Below, one piece after another: positions 25,852 to 33,818 of a DNA stretch of 64,000 nucleotides; positions within the stretch are counted from its first letter, which is position 1; every line of letters starts with the position of its first letter. The stretch spans positions 7,068,001 to 7,132,000 of the forward strand of contig NZ_CP109007.1 in the NCBI RefSeq assembly GCF_036226665.1, given 5' to 3'. The stretch comes from Streptomyces sp. NBC_00691. Lineage in GTDB: Bacteria; Actinomycetota; Actinomycetes; Streptomycetales; Streptomycetaceae. A program made the translations under genes and the position numbers. The notes beneath the pieces are model-generated. The model was not told the DNA's origin, made no database searches, and was given only the letters and a program-made list of their open reading frames with translations.

Positions 25852-26371
25852 GGCCGAGGACGGCGCGTCCGAGTTCCGGGCGTTCTTCGAGCGCCACTAC
25901 GCCGAACTCGCCCGCCTCGCGCATCTGCTGACGGGCGAGACCGACGCCGCCGACGACCTCGCCGCCGACGCCATGCTCGCGCTCTGGCACCGCTGGGACC
26001 GGGTCCGAGCCGCCGACCACCCCGCCGCCTACGCCCGCGGTGTCGTCGCCAACCTCGTCCGCACCCGGATCCGCGGCACCGTCCGTGAGCGGCGCCGTAT
26101 CGCCGCCTTCTGGGACCGGCGCCCCGACCACACCGAGGACCCCGACGTCCCCGCCGTCGTCGACGTACGGACGGCGCTGCGCGCCCTGCCGTTCCGCAAG
26201 CGCGCCTGCGTCGTGCTCCGGCACGCCTTCGACCTCTCCGAACGCGACACCGCGCTCGCGCTCGGCGTCTCCGTCGGTACGGTCAAGAGCCAGACCGCCA
26301 AGGGCATGGCCGAGCTCCAGCGGCTGCTCGGCCCCCGGGCCGCCACCGAACTCGCGTCGGGGAGGCGCTGA
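25832..26371 (+). CDS. SigE-family ECF sigma factor
   Basis: A 179-residue sigma factor of the streptomycete SigE family (TIGR02983 type). Region 2 (about 12 to 80) reads FRAFFERHYAELARLAHLL then ADDLAADAMLALWHRW; region 4 (about 110 to 165) reads FRKRACVVLRHAFDLSERD and VGTVKSQTAKGMAELQ. GTG 25832 has GAGGA five bases upstream and lies inside the end of the LacI gene. The stop codon shares one base with the next ATG (TGATG), so the following membrane protein is co-translated. Confidence 0.9.
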   Translation: MVAADTEAEDGASEFRAFFERHYAELARLAHLLTGETDAADDLAADAMLALWHRWDRVRAADHPAAYARGVVANLVRTRIRGTVRERRRIAAFWDRRPDHTEDPDVPAVVDVRTALRALPFRKRACVVLRHAFDLSERDTALALGVSVGTVKSQTAKGMAELQRLLGPRAATELASGRR

Positions 26372-27036
26372 TGGACGAGACACGTCTCCACCGCGAGCTG
26401 CGGGAGGCGGCGCTCGCACACCGGCCGGACCACGCCCGCATGCTCGCCCGGGTGGAGCGCGGCATGGCCGCCCCCGCGGCCCGGCCGCCCCGGCCCGCGG
26501 CCCGCCGGACCGGGCGCCGCTGGACGGCGGTCGGGGCCGTCGCGGCCGCCGTCGCGGGAGTCCTCGGCGTCGGCGGTCTCGCGGCGACCACGCTGAACGA
26601 CCGGCCCGCCGCGCCCGCCACCACGCTCCCCGCGCCCGGCCCGAGCGCCCGGGCGACCGCCACCATCGACCCCGGCGGCAACCGCTGGTGGGCCCAGAGC
26701 GATCTCCGCCTGACCACGGACACCCCGGTCAGCGGCCTCACCGTCGAGCTGCGGGTCGTCCGCACCCCCGGCGTCGTGAGCACGGGCCACTGGCGCACCC
26801 GCCCCGCCGAGGACTTCACCGCGACGGTGACCGAGGAGGGCCGGGAGCTGGTCTACCGGTGGACGCTCAAGCCGGGCCGGACGGTCCCGCCGGGTCCGCA
26901 TGCCTTCGCCGGCCAGTACAACCACGCCGAAGGGGTACGGGACGCCTCGTCGGACACGTACACCGTCGTCCTGACGGGCGCGGACGGCGGCCGCTCCACC
27001 CTGCGCGGCGACTTCGGGACGACCGGACCGGAGTGA
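26371..27036 (+). CDS. Single-pass membrane protein paired with the SigE-type sigma factor
   Basis: A 221-residue protein with a basic, Ala/Arg-rich cytoplasmic part of about 50 residues and one membrane helix (about 52 to 73). A Pro-rich stalk and an outer beta-rich domain of about 135 residues follow (GGNRWWAQSDLRLTTD, VSGLTVELRV, AGQYNHAEG). The outer domain has the look of a carbohydrate-binding-type beta sandwich, but I cannot assign a family. By position it could be the anti-sigma or signal-input partner of the sigma factor; there is no visible zinc motif. Confidence 0.65.
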   Translation: MDETRLHRELREAALAHRPDHARMLARVERGMAAPAARPPRPAARRTGRRWTAVGAVAAAVAGVLGVGGLAATTLNDRPAAPATTLPAPGPSARATATIDPGGNRWWAQSDLRLTTDTPVSGLTVELRVVRTPGVVSTGHWRTRPAEDFTATVTEEGRELVYRWTLKPGRTVPPGPHAFAGQYNHAEGVRDASSDTYTVVLTGADGGRSTLRGDFGTTGPE

Positions 27037-27101
27037 CGCGCCTTCCCGGGCCGTCCGCGTGGGGCGCGCGGGAAGGCCGTCCGTTCCGTCACGATGGGGG
27101 G

Positions 27102-27524
27102 ATGAGCCATGGATTCACCACACGCGTCCTGGACGTCACCACCGGAGGATCGGAGAGGGTGTACGACCTGACCGGGGAGTGCGTCGCCTTCCTGGCCGAG
27201 GTGGCAGCGGGGCGAGGAGGCCTCCTCAACGTCTTCACGCCCCACGCGACGACGGGCGTGGCGCTGATCGAGACGGGCGCGGGCAGCGACCACGACCTGC
27301 TGACGGCCCTGCACCACCTGCTCCCCGCCGACGAACGCTGGCAGCACCGCCACGGAAGCCGGGGCCACGGCCGCGACCACGTCCTGCCGGCCCTCGTCGC
27401 CCCGCACGCGACACTCCCCGTCATCGACGGCGAACTGGCCCTCGGCACCTGGCAGTCGGTGTGCCTGGTGGACACGAACAAGGACAACCCGGACCGCCAG
27501 GTGCGATTGAGCTTCCTCGGCTAG
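27102..27524 (+). CDS. YjbQ/UPF0047 family protein
   Basis: A 140-residue protein of the YjbQ family, full length for the family. Members have been linked to weak thiamine-phosphate synthase activity, but the cellular role is uncertain. Family marks are LLNVFTPHATTGVALIE with the conserved His, and the C-terminal HATLPVIDGELALGTWQSV. ATG 27102 follows a GGGGGG run. It stands between the sigma/membrane pair and the unknown 436-residue gene, with no clear link to either. Confidence 0.88.
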   Translation: MSHGFTTRVLDVTTGGSERVYDLTGECVAFLAEVAAGRGGLLNVFTPHATTGVALIETGAGSDHDLLTALHHLLPADERWQHRHGSRGHGRDHVLPALVAPHATLPVIDGELALGTWQSVCLVDTNKDNPDRQVRLSFLG

Positions 27525-27550
27525 CCGGCCCTTCGGCCGGTCGGCCCTCC

Positions 27551-27576
27551 GACGGCGTGGTGGTCGTGTTCCCCGC
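27551..27576 (+). repeat. Left copy of a 26-bp direct repeat flanking the unknown gene
   Basis: This 26-bp stretch (GACGGCGTGGTGGTCGTG then TTCCCCGC) matches 28961 to 28986 at 24 of 26 positions, same orientation. Read in one frame it encodes DGVVVVFPA, against DGSVVVFPA in the C-terminus of the unknown gene. It is either the remnant of a duplicated gene end or a direct repeat from an insertion. Confidence 0.8.
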
Positions 27577-27688
27577 GGTCCGGCGTGCGGCGGGCGGGGC
27601 CAGGGCGCCGTGATCCACGGATGGCGATTTCGGGCCGTTCGGGTGTCTCTCCAGGCGTATTCTCCTGGCGGAGAACGAGGGGGGAACG

Positions 27689-28999
27689 ATGACTGACGAC
27701 CGCAGGGCGACCGTGCCCGTGTGGACGCTGGCGACCGGGGATGTCCGCGTGTCCGGATTGACCGCGGGCGAGTCGATGACGGCCGAGCGTCTGGCCGAAC
27801 TGCGCGGGGTGCTGGCAGTCCTGGCCGAGGAGCCGATCGTCACACTGGAGGCACATCCGATGCCCGACAGGATCGACCGCGGCCAGGGCATCCCGCTCGA
27901 CGCGGTGAGTCCCCTGGCGCAACACCTGTCACAGTTCATCACGCAATCCGCGCGGAGCTCCCTCACGGTGGCCAGGGCGACCGCTTCCGGCGAGGGCCTG
28001 TATCGCATGGTGATCCCGGCGAAGGTCGCCGCCCAGTTCGGGCAGGGATGCGTTCGCTCGATGGCGCCCAAGGGGGGCGCCGGTGGCATCTTCAGCGCGC
28101 TCGTGGACGCGAAGGGCAAGATCGCCGGCCAGGCGACGTTCGTGCCGGTCGGAGGAGCGGCGGCAGCGGGCACGGTCGGCGGGGCCGGTGCGACCGCCGG
28201 TGTCGCGGCCGCCGGCGGCACCGCGCTCACCGTGGCGGCCCCGCTCGTGCTCATGGCCGTGGCGGTGGGGGTCAGCGCGCACGCCGACCACAAGCGCCGA
28301 CAGGCAATCGAACACATCACGGAGCTGCTGGAGCAACTGCAGGAGGACAAACTCGACGACGAGCTCAGCGAACTCGACGCCTGCCGAGGCACCATCGACA
28401 AGGCCACCGCCATCCTGCTCGACCAGGGCAGACTCGGTGTCTCGCTGGGACTCGACTCGGCGGTGCACGCCATCAACACGGCGCTGAGCAAGGCCGAGCG
28501 CCGCCTCGGCCGTTGGCGGAGTGCGCTCGGCGGACTGCCCGAGACCGAGGCCGTGGAACTCGGCACGCTGACCAAGGCGTTCCCCGGCGTCGACGACCAG
28601 GGCGGTACGTTCCGCACCCACCTCGAACTCGCCGCCCTGACCATCGCGCTGATGCGGCGGGTCGTCGTCCTCCAGGCGGTCGAGCACGCCCAGAGCGAGC
28701 CCGGCAACCCGTTCGAGCACTTCACCCGCGCCCTCCGACGCGACCAGCAGCGCCTCGACGAGCTGCAGTCGGGCATCGCCGACGTCCTGGTACGCCTGTC
28801 GGCACTGGAGCTGGCGCGCCCGAACGGTCTCCGGCCCGTCTTCACGACCGGTGAGGTCGATCGCCTGATGAGCGCGGCACACCGCGTCCGCAGGCTGGGC
28901 GACGGAGTGGCGGTGAACGGCCGCACGCCCGACGTGGCGATCGAGATCGCCCGCGACAAGGACGGCTCGGTGGTCGTGTTCCCCGCACTGCACGCCTAG
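27689..28999 (+). CDS. Unknown 436-residue protein with a Gly/Ala-rich hydrophobic segment and helical domain
   Basis: I do not recognise this protein. Residues 1 to about 110 look globular. Residues about 150 to 195 form a Gly/Ala-rich hydrophobic stretch (GGAAAAGTVGGAGATAG, then APLVLMAVAVGVSAHA) that could insert in a membrane as a hairpin. From about 200 to 400 the protein is mostly helical with coiled-coil character (ITELLEQLQEDKLDDELSEL). It ends DGSVVVFPALHA. There is no signal peptide. ATG 27689 follows GGAGAACGAGGGGG. The gene stands alone between YjbQ and the pectin operon, and its 3' end is part of a 26-bp direct repeat whose other copy lies before the gene. Base composition seems slightly less extreme than in its neighbours. 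Confidence 0.65.
   Translation: MTDDRRATVPVWTLATGDVRVSGLTAGESMTAERLAELRGVLAVLAEEPIVTLEAHPMPDRIDRGQGIPLDAVSPLAQHLSQFITQSARSSLTVARATASGEGLYRMVIPAKVAAQFGQGCVRSMAPKGGAGGIFSALVDAKGKIAGQATFVPVGGAAAAGTVGGAGATAGVAAAGGTALTVAAPLVLMAVAVGVSAHADHKRRQAIEHITELLEQLQEDKLDDELSELDACRGTIDKATAILLDQGRLGVSLGLDSAVHAINTALSKAERRLGRWRSALGGLPETEAVELGTLTKAFPGVDDQGGTFRTHLELAALTIALMRRVVVLQAVEHAQSEPGNPFEHFTRALRRDQQRLDELQSGIADVLVRLSALELARPNGLRPVFTTGEVDRLMSAAHRVRRLGDGVAVNGRTPDVAIEIARDKDGSVVVFPALHA
28961..28986 (+). repeat. Right copy of the 26-bp direct repeat
   Basis: Lies within the last codons of the unknown 436-residue gene and differs from the left copy at two adjacent bases only. See the left copy at 27551. Confidence 0.8.
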
Positions 29000-29023
29000 G
29001 GGCACGTCCGCTCGGGAGGGGAT

Positions 29024-29058
29024 GCGGAGGCGTCGGGCCTCTCGGTCGGCGCCTCCGC
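29024..29058. terminator. Hairpin between convergent genes
   Basis: A 9-bp stem (GCGGAGGCG with CGCCTCCGC) with a 17-nt loop, which can be lengthened past a small bulge by GAGGG with CCCTC. It lies between the unknown gene and the convergent pectinesterase and probably serves both. Confidence 0.6.
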
Positions 29059-29089
29059 CCTCAGGGGGTCGCTTCTTTCTCTCGCTCCG

Positions 29090-30235
29090 TCAGCGCCATC
29101 GGGGCGGGCGTGGATCCCAGTCGCCCAGGTACGCCGGCCGGGTCGCGGACCCCGCCTCGGTGGAGTCGAGTCGGGGGCGGTTCTCCGGGACGGTGACGCG
29201 GGCTCCGGGGCCGTTGTTGCGGTACTCGGCGAAGCGCTGCGCCTGCCACGGGTAGGCGTCCCGCATGTTCGCGTACGGGGCGGCCGTGTCGATCCCCGGC
29301 CCGAGCGTGCTCTCCCTGACCACGAGGGACGGCCGGGCGGTGAGGTCCGAGCCGGGTACCCAGGGCCGGGCCAGCTTGTAGAAGCCGTCCGGGGCCTCGC
29401 TGGTGACCCGGCAGTGGGCGGCGAGGAACCCGTGCGGGTTCTCCCGGGCCGTGGACGGGGCGAAGACGAAGCCGAACGGGGCCGCGGCCAGATCGGGGCG
29501 GAGCAGCGTACGGAAGTGGCAGTGCTCGAACACGGCGGTGGCCCGGCCGAAGACGAAGTCGACGTCTCCCTCCACGTGACAGTGCGCGTAGTACTGGCGC
29601 GCGAAGGCGGTCAGGGCCATGGAGTCGGCGTACAGGGTGTCCTGGTGGCCGAGGAAGCGGCAGTGGAAGAACGCCGACCGGTCGCCCTGCGCCTTGAGGG
29701 CGACGGCCTGCGTGCCGGGGTTCCCCGGCAGGTCGGTGCGGAGGAAGTCGTTGGCGAAGGTGATGCCGACAGCGGTGAATCCGGCCGCCTGGACGGTGGT
29801 GGTCGCCGACCCGGTGGTGCCGAGGGTGCCGCCCTCGGGTCGCGGTGTACCGGCGGCGTTGGCGTACACGACGACGACGTCCCGGGGGTCGCCGCTCGCC
29901 CCGATCCAGGTCATGTCCGTACGGGCGGGACTCACGGTGACCGTCTCCCGGTATGTCCCGGCGGCGAGCACCAGGGTCCAGCCGGCGCCGCTCGCGGCGG
30001 TGACCGCCGCCTGGACGGTGGCGTGGTCGCCCAGCCCGCCCGGGTGGACGTACAGGGTCCGCTCGGTGAAGCGGCGCGCGGGCGAACCGAACCGGCCGAA
30101 GGGGCGGGCGGGCGTGGGGGAGACGGCCGAGGCGGGGGCCGCCGGCAGCACGAGGGCGAGTGCCGTTCCGGCGGCGCCCAGGAGCAGGGAGCGACGTGCC
30201 GGGACGGTCCCGGCCGTGGCGACGTGCGAGGGCAT
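29090..30235 (-). CDS. Secreted pectin methylesterase (CE8)
   Basis: A 381-residue exported esterase that removes methyl groups from homogalacturonan and prepares it for pectate lyase. The N-terminus has an arginine pair and hydrophobic stretch (PARRSLLLGAAGTALALVL), which could use Tat or Sec. The beta-helix domain (about 60 to 375) carries CRFLGHQDTLYA with the acid/base Asp and GDVDFVFG with the nucleophile Asp. ATG 30235 precedes the signal peptide. It is the last gene of the pectin operon, 29 bp after the pectate lyase. Confidence 0.9.
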   Translation of the reverse strand: MPSHVATAGTVPARRSLLLGAAGTALALVLPAAPASAVSPTPARPFGRFGSPARRFTERTLYVHPGGLGDHATVQAAVTAASGAGWTLVLAAGTYRETVTVSPARTDMTWIGASGDPRDVVVVYANAAGTPRPEGGTLGTTGSATTTVQAAGFTAVGITFANDFLRTDLPGNPGTQAVALKAQGDRSAFFHCRFLGHQDTLYADSMALTAFARQYYAHCHVEGDVDFVFGRATAVFEHCHFRTLLRPDLAAAPFGFVFAPSTARENPHGFLAAHCRVTSEAPDGFYKLARPWVPGSDLTARPSLVVRESTLGPGIDTAAPYANMRDAYPWQAQRFAEYRNNGPGARVTVPENRPRLDSTEAGSATRPAYLGDWDPRPPRWR

Positions 30236-30264
30236 GCGGGCTCCTCCTGGAAGCGGGTGGGGGC

Positions 30265-31560
30265 TCAGCAGGAGCGGCCGGCACCCGCGCGGTGGCCGAC
30301 GAGGGCGGGTACGGCCCTCGGGTGGTCGACCCGGGTGCGCAGGACGGGGGTCCAGCCCGCGTCGGCCCGCAGCAGCTCCTCGGGGAACTGCGTGTTGTGG
30401 GCGGCGAGGAGGTCGACCGGCCTGCCGTTCACGTAGTTGCCGACGGTGGTGACGGGCGCGTCCTTCCACTTCTTGAGGATCTTGCCGGCGGGTACGTCCG
30501 CGGCGAGCGTGAACGCGTTCCTCTCCGCGAAGAGCTGCGACTCCTGCCCGACTCCGAGGCTGTACACGTAGGACGAACTCGGCACGACGAAGTGGTTGTT
30601 GTACACGTCGACCTGGCCGAACCTGACCCGCGGCGCCCGCTCGATCACGTTCTCGAAGAGGTTGTGGTGCAGGGTGACCCGCAGCTTCCCCCGGTCGGTG
30701 GCGCCCGCGCTGTCGCTGTTGCCGATCATCAGGGTCTTGTCGTGGTCGGTGAAGACGTTCCACGAGATCGTGACGAGGTCCGCGCCCCGCACGACGTCCA
30801 GCTCGCCGTCGTGCTGCTGGTAGACCTCGCCGTAGTACGAAGGCAGCGAACTGTCCGGGTGGACCCCGTCGGTGAAGGTGTTGTGGTCGATCCAGACATG
30901 GGTGGAGCCGTACACGACGAGGCTGTCGTACTCGGAGTTCCACGCCCCGGTCGCGCCGTCGGTCGGGTCCCACTGCGGGAAGCAGTCCAGCGGGCTCTCC
31001 AGCGTCAGGTCGCGGATCACGACGTTGTCGACGCCCTGGACCTGGAGGCTGCCGCCGGTGATCCCGGCGTGCCTGCCGACTCCGACGATCGTGGTGTTCG
31101 CGGGCACCTTGACCTTGATGGCCTGGCCCTGGGCGGTCGCGGACGCCGCCCGCAGGTCCTCCTGGGGGCCGCTGACCGCGTTCTCGTACCCCCAGACCGC
31201 GGGGTCGTAGTCGGCGAGATAGCGGGCGAAGTCGTAGCCGGGTGCCTCGAAGGCGGCGCAGCCGGCGGCGGTGGCGTTCAGCGTGCCCACGACCTTGACG
31301 ATCCGGGGCTCGGTGCCGGGCACGGCGAGCGCGGTCCGGAACTCCTCCCAGGTGGTGACGGTGAAGACCCGGGAGGGGGCGGCGGCCGCCCCGCCGGTGG
31401 TGCCGGTCCCCTCGGACGCCCAGCCGTCACCGGCCGGCAGCGTGGCGCGCGCGGGGTCGGCGCCGGGGCGCGGGGCGGCGTGGGCCCCGGCGGCGGGGGC
31501 GGTCACCGTCAGGGTGAGGGCGGTCGCGGCCACCAGGCCCAGTCTCGTACGGCGGTTCAT
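30265..31560 (-). CDS. Secreted pectate lyase (PL1)
   Basis: A 431-residue exported lyase of polysaccharide lyase family 1, which cuts de-esterified homogalacturonan by beta-elimination with calcium. Sec signal peptide covers 1 to about 29 (ending AAGAHAA). The parallel beta-helix shows VWIDHNTF, NSEYDSLVVYG and the substrate-binding HHNLFENVIERAPRVRFG with the catalytic Arg. Its start overlaps the esterase stop by 4 bp (ATGA at 31557 to 31560). Confidence 0.9.
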   Translation of the reverse strand: MNRRTRLGLVAATALTLTVTAPAAGAHAAPRPGADPARATLPAGDGWASEGTGTTGGAAAAPSRVFTVTTWEEFRTALAVPGTEPRIVKVVGTLNATAAGCAAFEAPGYDFARYLADYDPAVWGYENAVSGPQEDLRAASATAQGQAIKVKVPANTTIVGVGRHAGITGGSLQVQGVDNVVIRDLTLESPLDCFPQWDPTDGATGAWNSEYDSLVVYGSTHVWIDHNTFTDGVHPDSSLPSYYGEVYQQHDGELDVVRGADLVTISWNVFTDHDKTLMIGNSDSAGATDRGKLRVTLHHNLFENVIERAPRVRFGQVDVYNNHFVVPSSSYVYSLGVGQESQLFAERNAFTLAADVPAGKILKKWKDAPVTTVGNYVNGRPVDLLAAHNTQFPEELLRADAGWTPVLRTRVDHPRAVPALVGHRAGAGRSC

Positions 31561-32384
31561 GATCGGCTCTCCTCGAACTCGGCGGTGTCGGGGGCGGTCT
31601 CGGGCCAGGTGATGAGCCCGGCGGGCAGGGCGTCGTCCACCCGGCGCGTCTCGCGCGGGGCGAGGACGTGGGTGCGGAGCAGCTCGACGGCGACCAGCCG
31701 GGCCACCTCGATCGCCCCCGGCGGGTTGAAGTGGGTGTTGTCCTGCTCGGTCGCGGTCCAGTTGAAGTACGTCTTGGTGGCCTCGGGGCCGAGCCGCTGC
31801 CACAGGGCGAGCGACAGCGCCTCGACGTCGAGGAGGGGGACGTCCGACTCACGGGCGGTCTCCCGCATCGCCGCCGGGTAGGCGCCGAGCGTCCGCAGGG
31901 CCGTTCCGTCCACGTCGAACTTGCGCCGCTCGACGGAGGTGGCGAACACCGGGAGGGCGCCCCGGGACCGTGCGCCCTCGGAGAAGACCCGCAGGTTGTC
32001 CTGGTAGGTGGTCCACGGCTCGGTGTAGCGGGTGGGGTCGGCGACCTTCTGGTCGTTGTGACCGAACTGGATCAGGAGCAGGTCGCCGGGGCACAGCGCG
32101 GTGAGGATCGCCTCCAGCCGGCCCTCGTCGAGGAAGCTCTTGGTGCTGCGCCCGTTGACGGCGTGGTTGGCGACGCGCACGCCCCGGTGCAGGAAGAAGG
32201 GGAGGGCCATGCCCCAGCCGGTCTCGGGCGCGGCGTCGGCGTACTTCTGGGCGGCGGTGGAGTCGCCCGCGATGAAGAGGGTGCGCATACGGGGGTGTCC
32301 TTGGGAACGGGCCGGGGGAGCCCCGGCCAGGGCGAGCGCGAGGCCCGCCCCGGCCGTGACCACCGCGCGGCGGCCGACGCTCAC
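31557..32384 (-). CDS. Secreted SGNH esterase, rhamnogalacturonan acetylesterase type (CE12)
   Basis: A 275-residue protein with an exported leader (VGRRAVVTAGAGLALALAG, arginine pair) and an SGNH hydrolase domain: Ser in FIAGDSTAA, Gly/Asn blocks NHAVNGRST and FGHNDQK, and the DxxH pair in EQDNTHFNPPGA. This is the CE12 pattern of enzymes that deacetylate rhamnogalacturonan I. GTG 32384 is chosen because it overlaps the binding-protein stop in a GTGA; the internal ATG before MRTLFIAGDS would lose the signal peptide. Confidence 0.85.
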   Translation of the reverse strand: MSVGRRAVVTAGAGLALALAGAPPARSQGHPRMRTLFIAGDSTAAQKYADAAPETGWGMALPFFLHRGVRVANHAVNGRSTKSFLDEGRLEAILTALCPGDLLLIQFGHNDQKVADPTRYTEPWTTYQDNLRVFSEGARSRGALPVFATSVERRKFDVDGTALRTLGAYPAAMRETARESDVPLLDVEALSLALWQRLGPEATKTYFNWTATEQDNTHFNPPGAIEVARLVAVELLRTHVLAPRETRRVDDALPAGLITWPETAPDTAEFEESRS

Positions 32385-33721
32385 GACTTCTGCTGCTTCC
32401 ACTCGGCCTGCGCCGTGTTCAGCTGCTCGGCCAGGTGGTCGAGGAACTCCTTCGCGGTGGACGTGCCGAGCAGGACCTTCTGGAAGCCCGGCTCGTTCTC
32501 GGCCTTGGAGATCGTGTTCCAGTCCGGCAGGTAGTACGGCAGCTCCACGATCGTGGCCTTGCCGCTGAAGAGGACCTCGGCGCCGAGCTTCGTGGGCTCC
32601 GCCTCCTGCAGCCAGGGGTCCTGGGCGGCCTCCGTGTTGGCGGGGATGGCGCCGGCCGACCTGTTCCACTTGCTGTTGGAGGCGTGCGAGGCCGCGAACT
32701 CGATGAACTTCCAGGCCGCGGCCTTGTTCTTGCCGGAGGAGAAGAGCCCGAGGCCGTCGACGGGGTTGGAGACCTGCACCCGGGTGCCGTCGTCGAGGGT
32801 CGGGTTGGGGATGCCCCGGAACTTCTCCGTACCGAGGGCCTTCACATGGTCCTGGTAGGAGCCGAGGTTGTGGTTCAGCATGCCGATCTGGCCGCTGTCC
32901 CACTGCGCGACCATCTTGGTGAAGTCGTTGTTGACGTCGGCGGCCGGGGTGGTCTTCTTGAAGAGGCCGGCGTACTTCTCCAGCGCGGCCACGTTCTCGG
33001 GGTCGTTGACGGTGGTCCTGTCGCCGTTCCAGAAGCTCGTGATGCCGCTCTGGCCGTACATGGCGTCCAGGGCCTGGGCGATCGAGCCCGCGCCGCCGCG
33101 GATCGTGTAGCCGAAGCGGTTCTTGTCGGTGGCCGTCAGCTTCTCGGCCGCCGCGTAGAACCTCGACCAGGTGGTGGGCTCCGGCAGACCGGCCGTCTTG
33201 AACAGATCGGTGCGGTAGTACAGCACACCGTTGCTCGCGGAGGTGGGGACGGTGAACAGCTTGTCCTGGCCGCCGGCCGACTTCACGCTCGCGAGCATGC
33301 CGGCGTTCAGCCTGCCTTTGAGGGCGCTGTCCTCGATCCGGGCGTCCAGCGGCTCAAGGGCGCCCTGTGCGGCGATCCCGGCGAGCATCGCCGCGCCGAC
33401 GCCACCGACGTCCGGCAGTCCGCCGCCCTGGATCGCGGTGTCGTACTTCGACTGGACCTCCTTGGAGGCGATCCCGACGTACTCGACGTCGATGTCGGGG
33501 TTCGCCTTCTCGAAGTCCGCGATGATCTCCTTCCAGACGTCGGTGCGGACACCGCCGTTGTTGTCCCAGAAGGTGATCTTTCCCTTGCCCGATCCCTCGG
33601 TGCCCTTGCCGCCGGCCCCGCCGCTGCCGTCGTCACCGCAGGCGGTGGCGGTCAGGGCGAGGACGCCGGTGAGGGTGAGGGCGAGGGCGGCTCTGCGCCG
33701 TCCGCCGGGGAAGATGGTCAT
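32381..33721 (-). CDS. Sugar ABC transporter substrate-binding lipoprotein (pectin operon)
   Basis: A 446-residue lipoprotein; the signal peptide ends at the lipobox LTATAC (Cys near 28) and a Gly-rich spacer follows. The domain belongs to solute-binding family 1 (ITFWDNNGGVRTDVWKEII, VPTSASNGVLYYRTDLF). It should deliver an oligosaccharide to the permeases at 37452 to 39319. The substrate is inferred from the GH43 and pectinolytic neighbours: an arabino- or galacturonate-containing oligosaccharide. ATG 33721 is preceded by an AGAG-type site; about 100 bp separate it from GH43, room for a second promoter. Confidence 0.88.
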   Translation of the reverse strand: MTIFPGGRRRAALALTLTGVLALTATACGDDGSGGAGGKGTEGSGKGKITFWDNNGGVRTDVWKEIIADFEKANPDIDVEYVGIASKEVQSKYDTAIQGGGLPDVGGVGAAMLAGIAAQGALEPLDARIEDSALKGRLNAGMLASVKSAGGQDKLFTVPTSASNGVLYYRTDLFKTAGLPEPTTWSRFYAAAEKLTATDKNRFGYTIRGGAGSIAQALDAMYGQSGITSFWNGDRTTVNDPENVAALEKYAGLFKKTTPAADVNNDFTKMVAQWDSGQIGMLNHNLGSYQDHVKALGTEKFRGIPNPTLDDGTRVQVSNPVDGLGLFSSGKNKAAAWKFIEFAASHASNSKWNRSAGAIPANTEAAQDPWLQEAEPTKLGAEVLFSGKATIVELPYYLPDWNTISKAENEPGFQKVLLGTSTAKEFLDHLAEQLNTAQAEWKQQKS

Positions 33722-33818
33722 CGTCGGCTCTCTTCTCTCGGGATGTTGCGGGAACTGCGGGGAGGGGTGTGGGGGAGTACGGGGCGGGGCGCCGGTGCGG
33801 CGCCCCGGGTGATGCAGC

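Noticed and set aside
27059..27613. A frame covering yjbQ out of phase that ends in DGVVVVFPA and more
   Set aside because: Not a gene: the upstream part is a shadow of yjbQ. Only the repeat-related end is of interest and is listed as a repeat.
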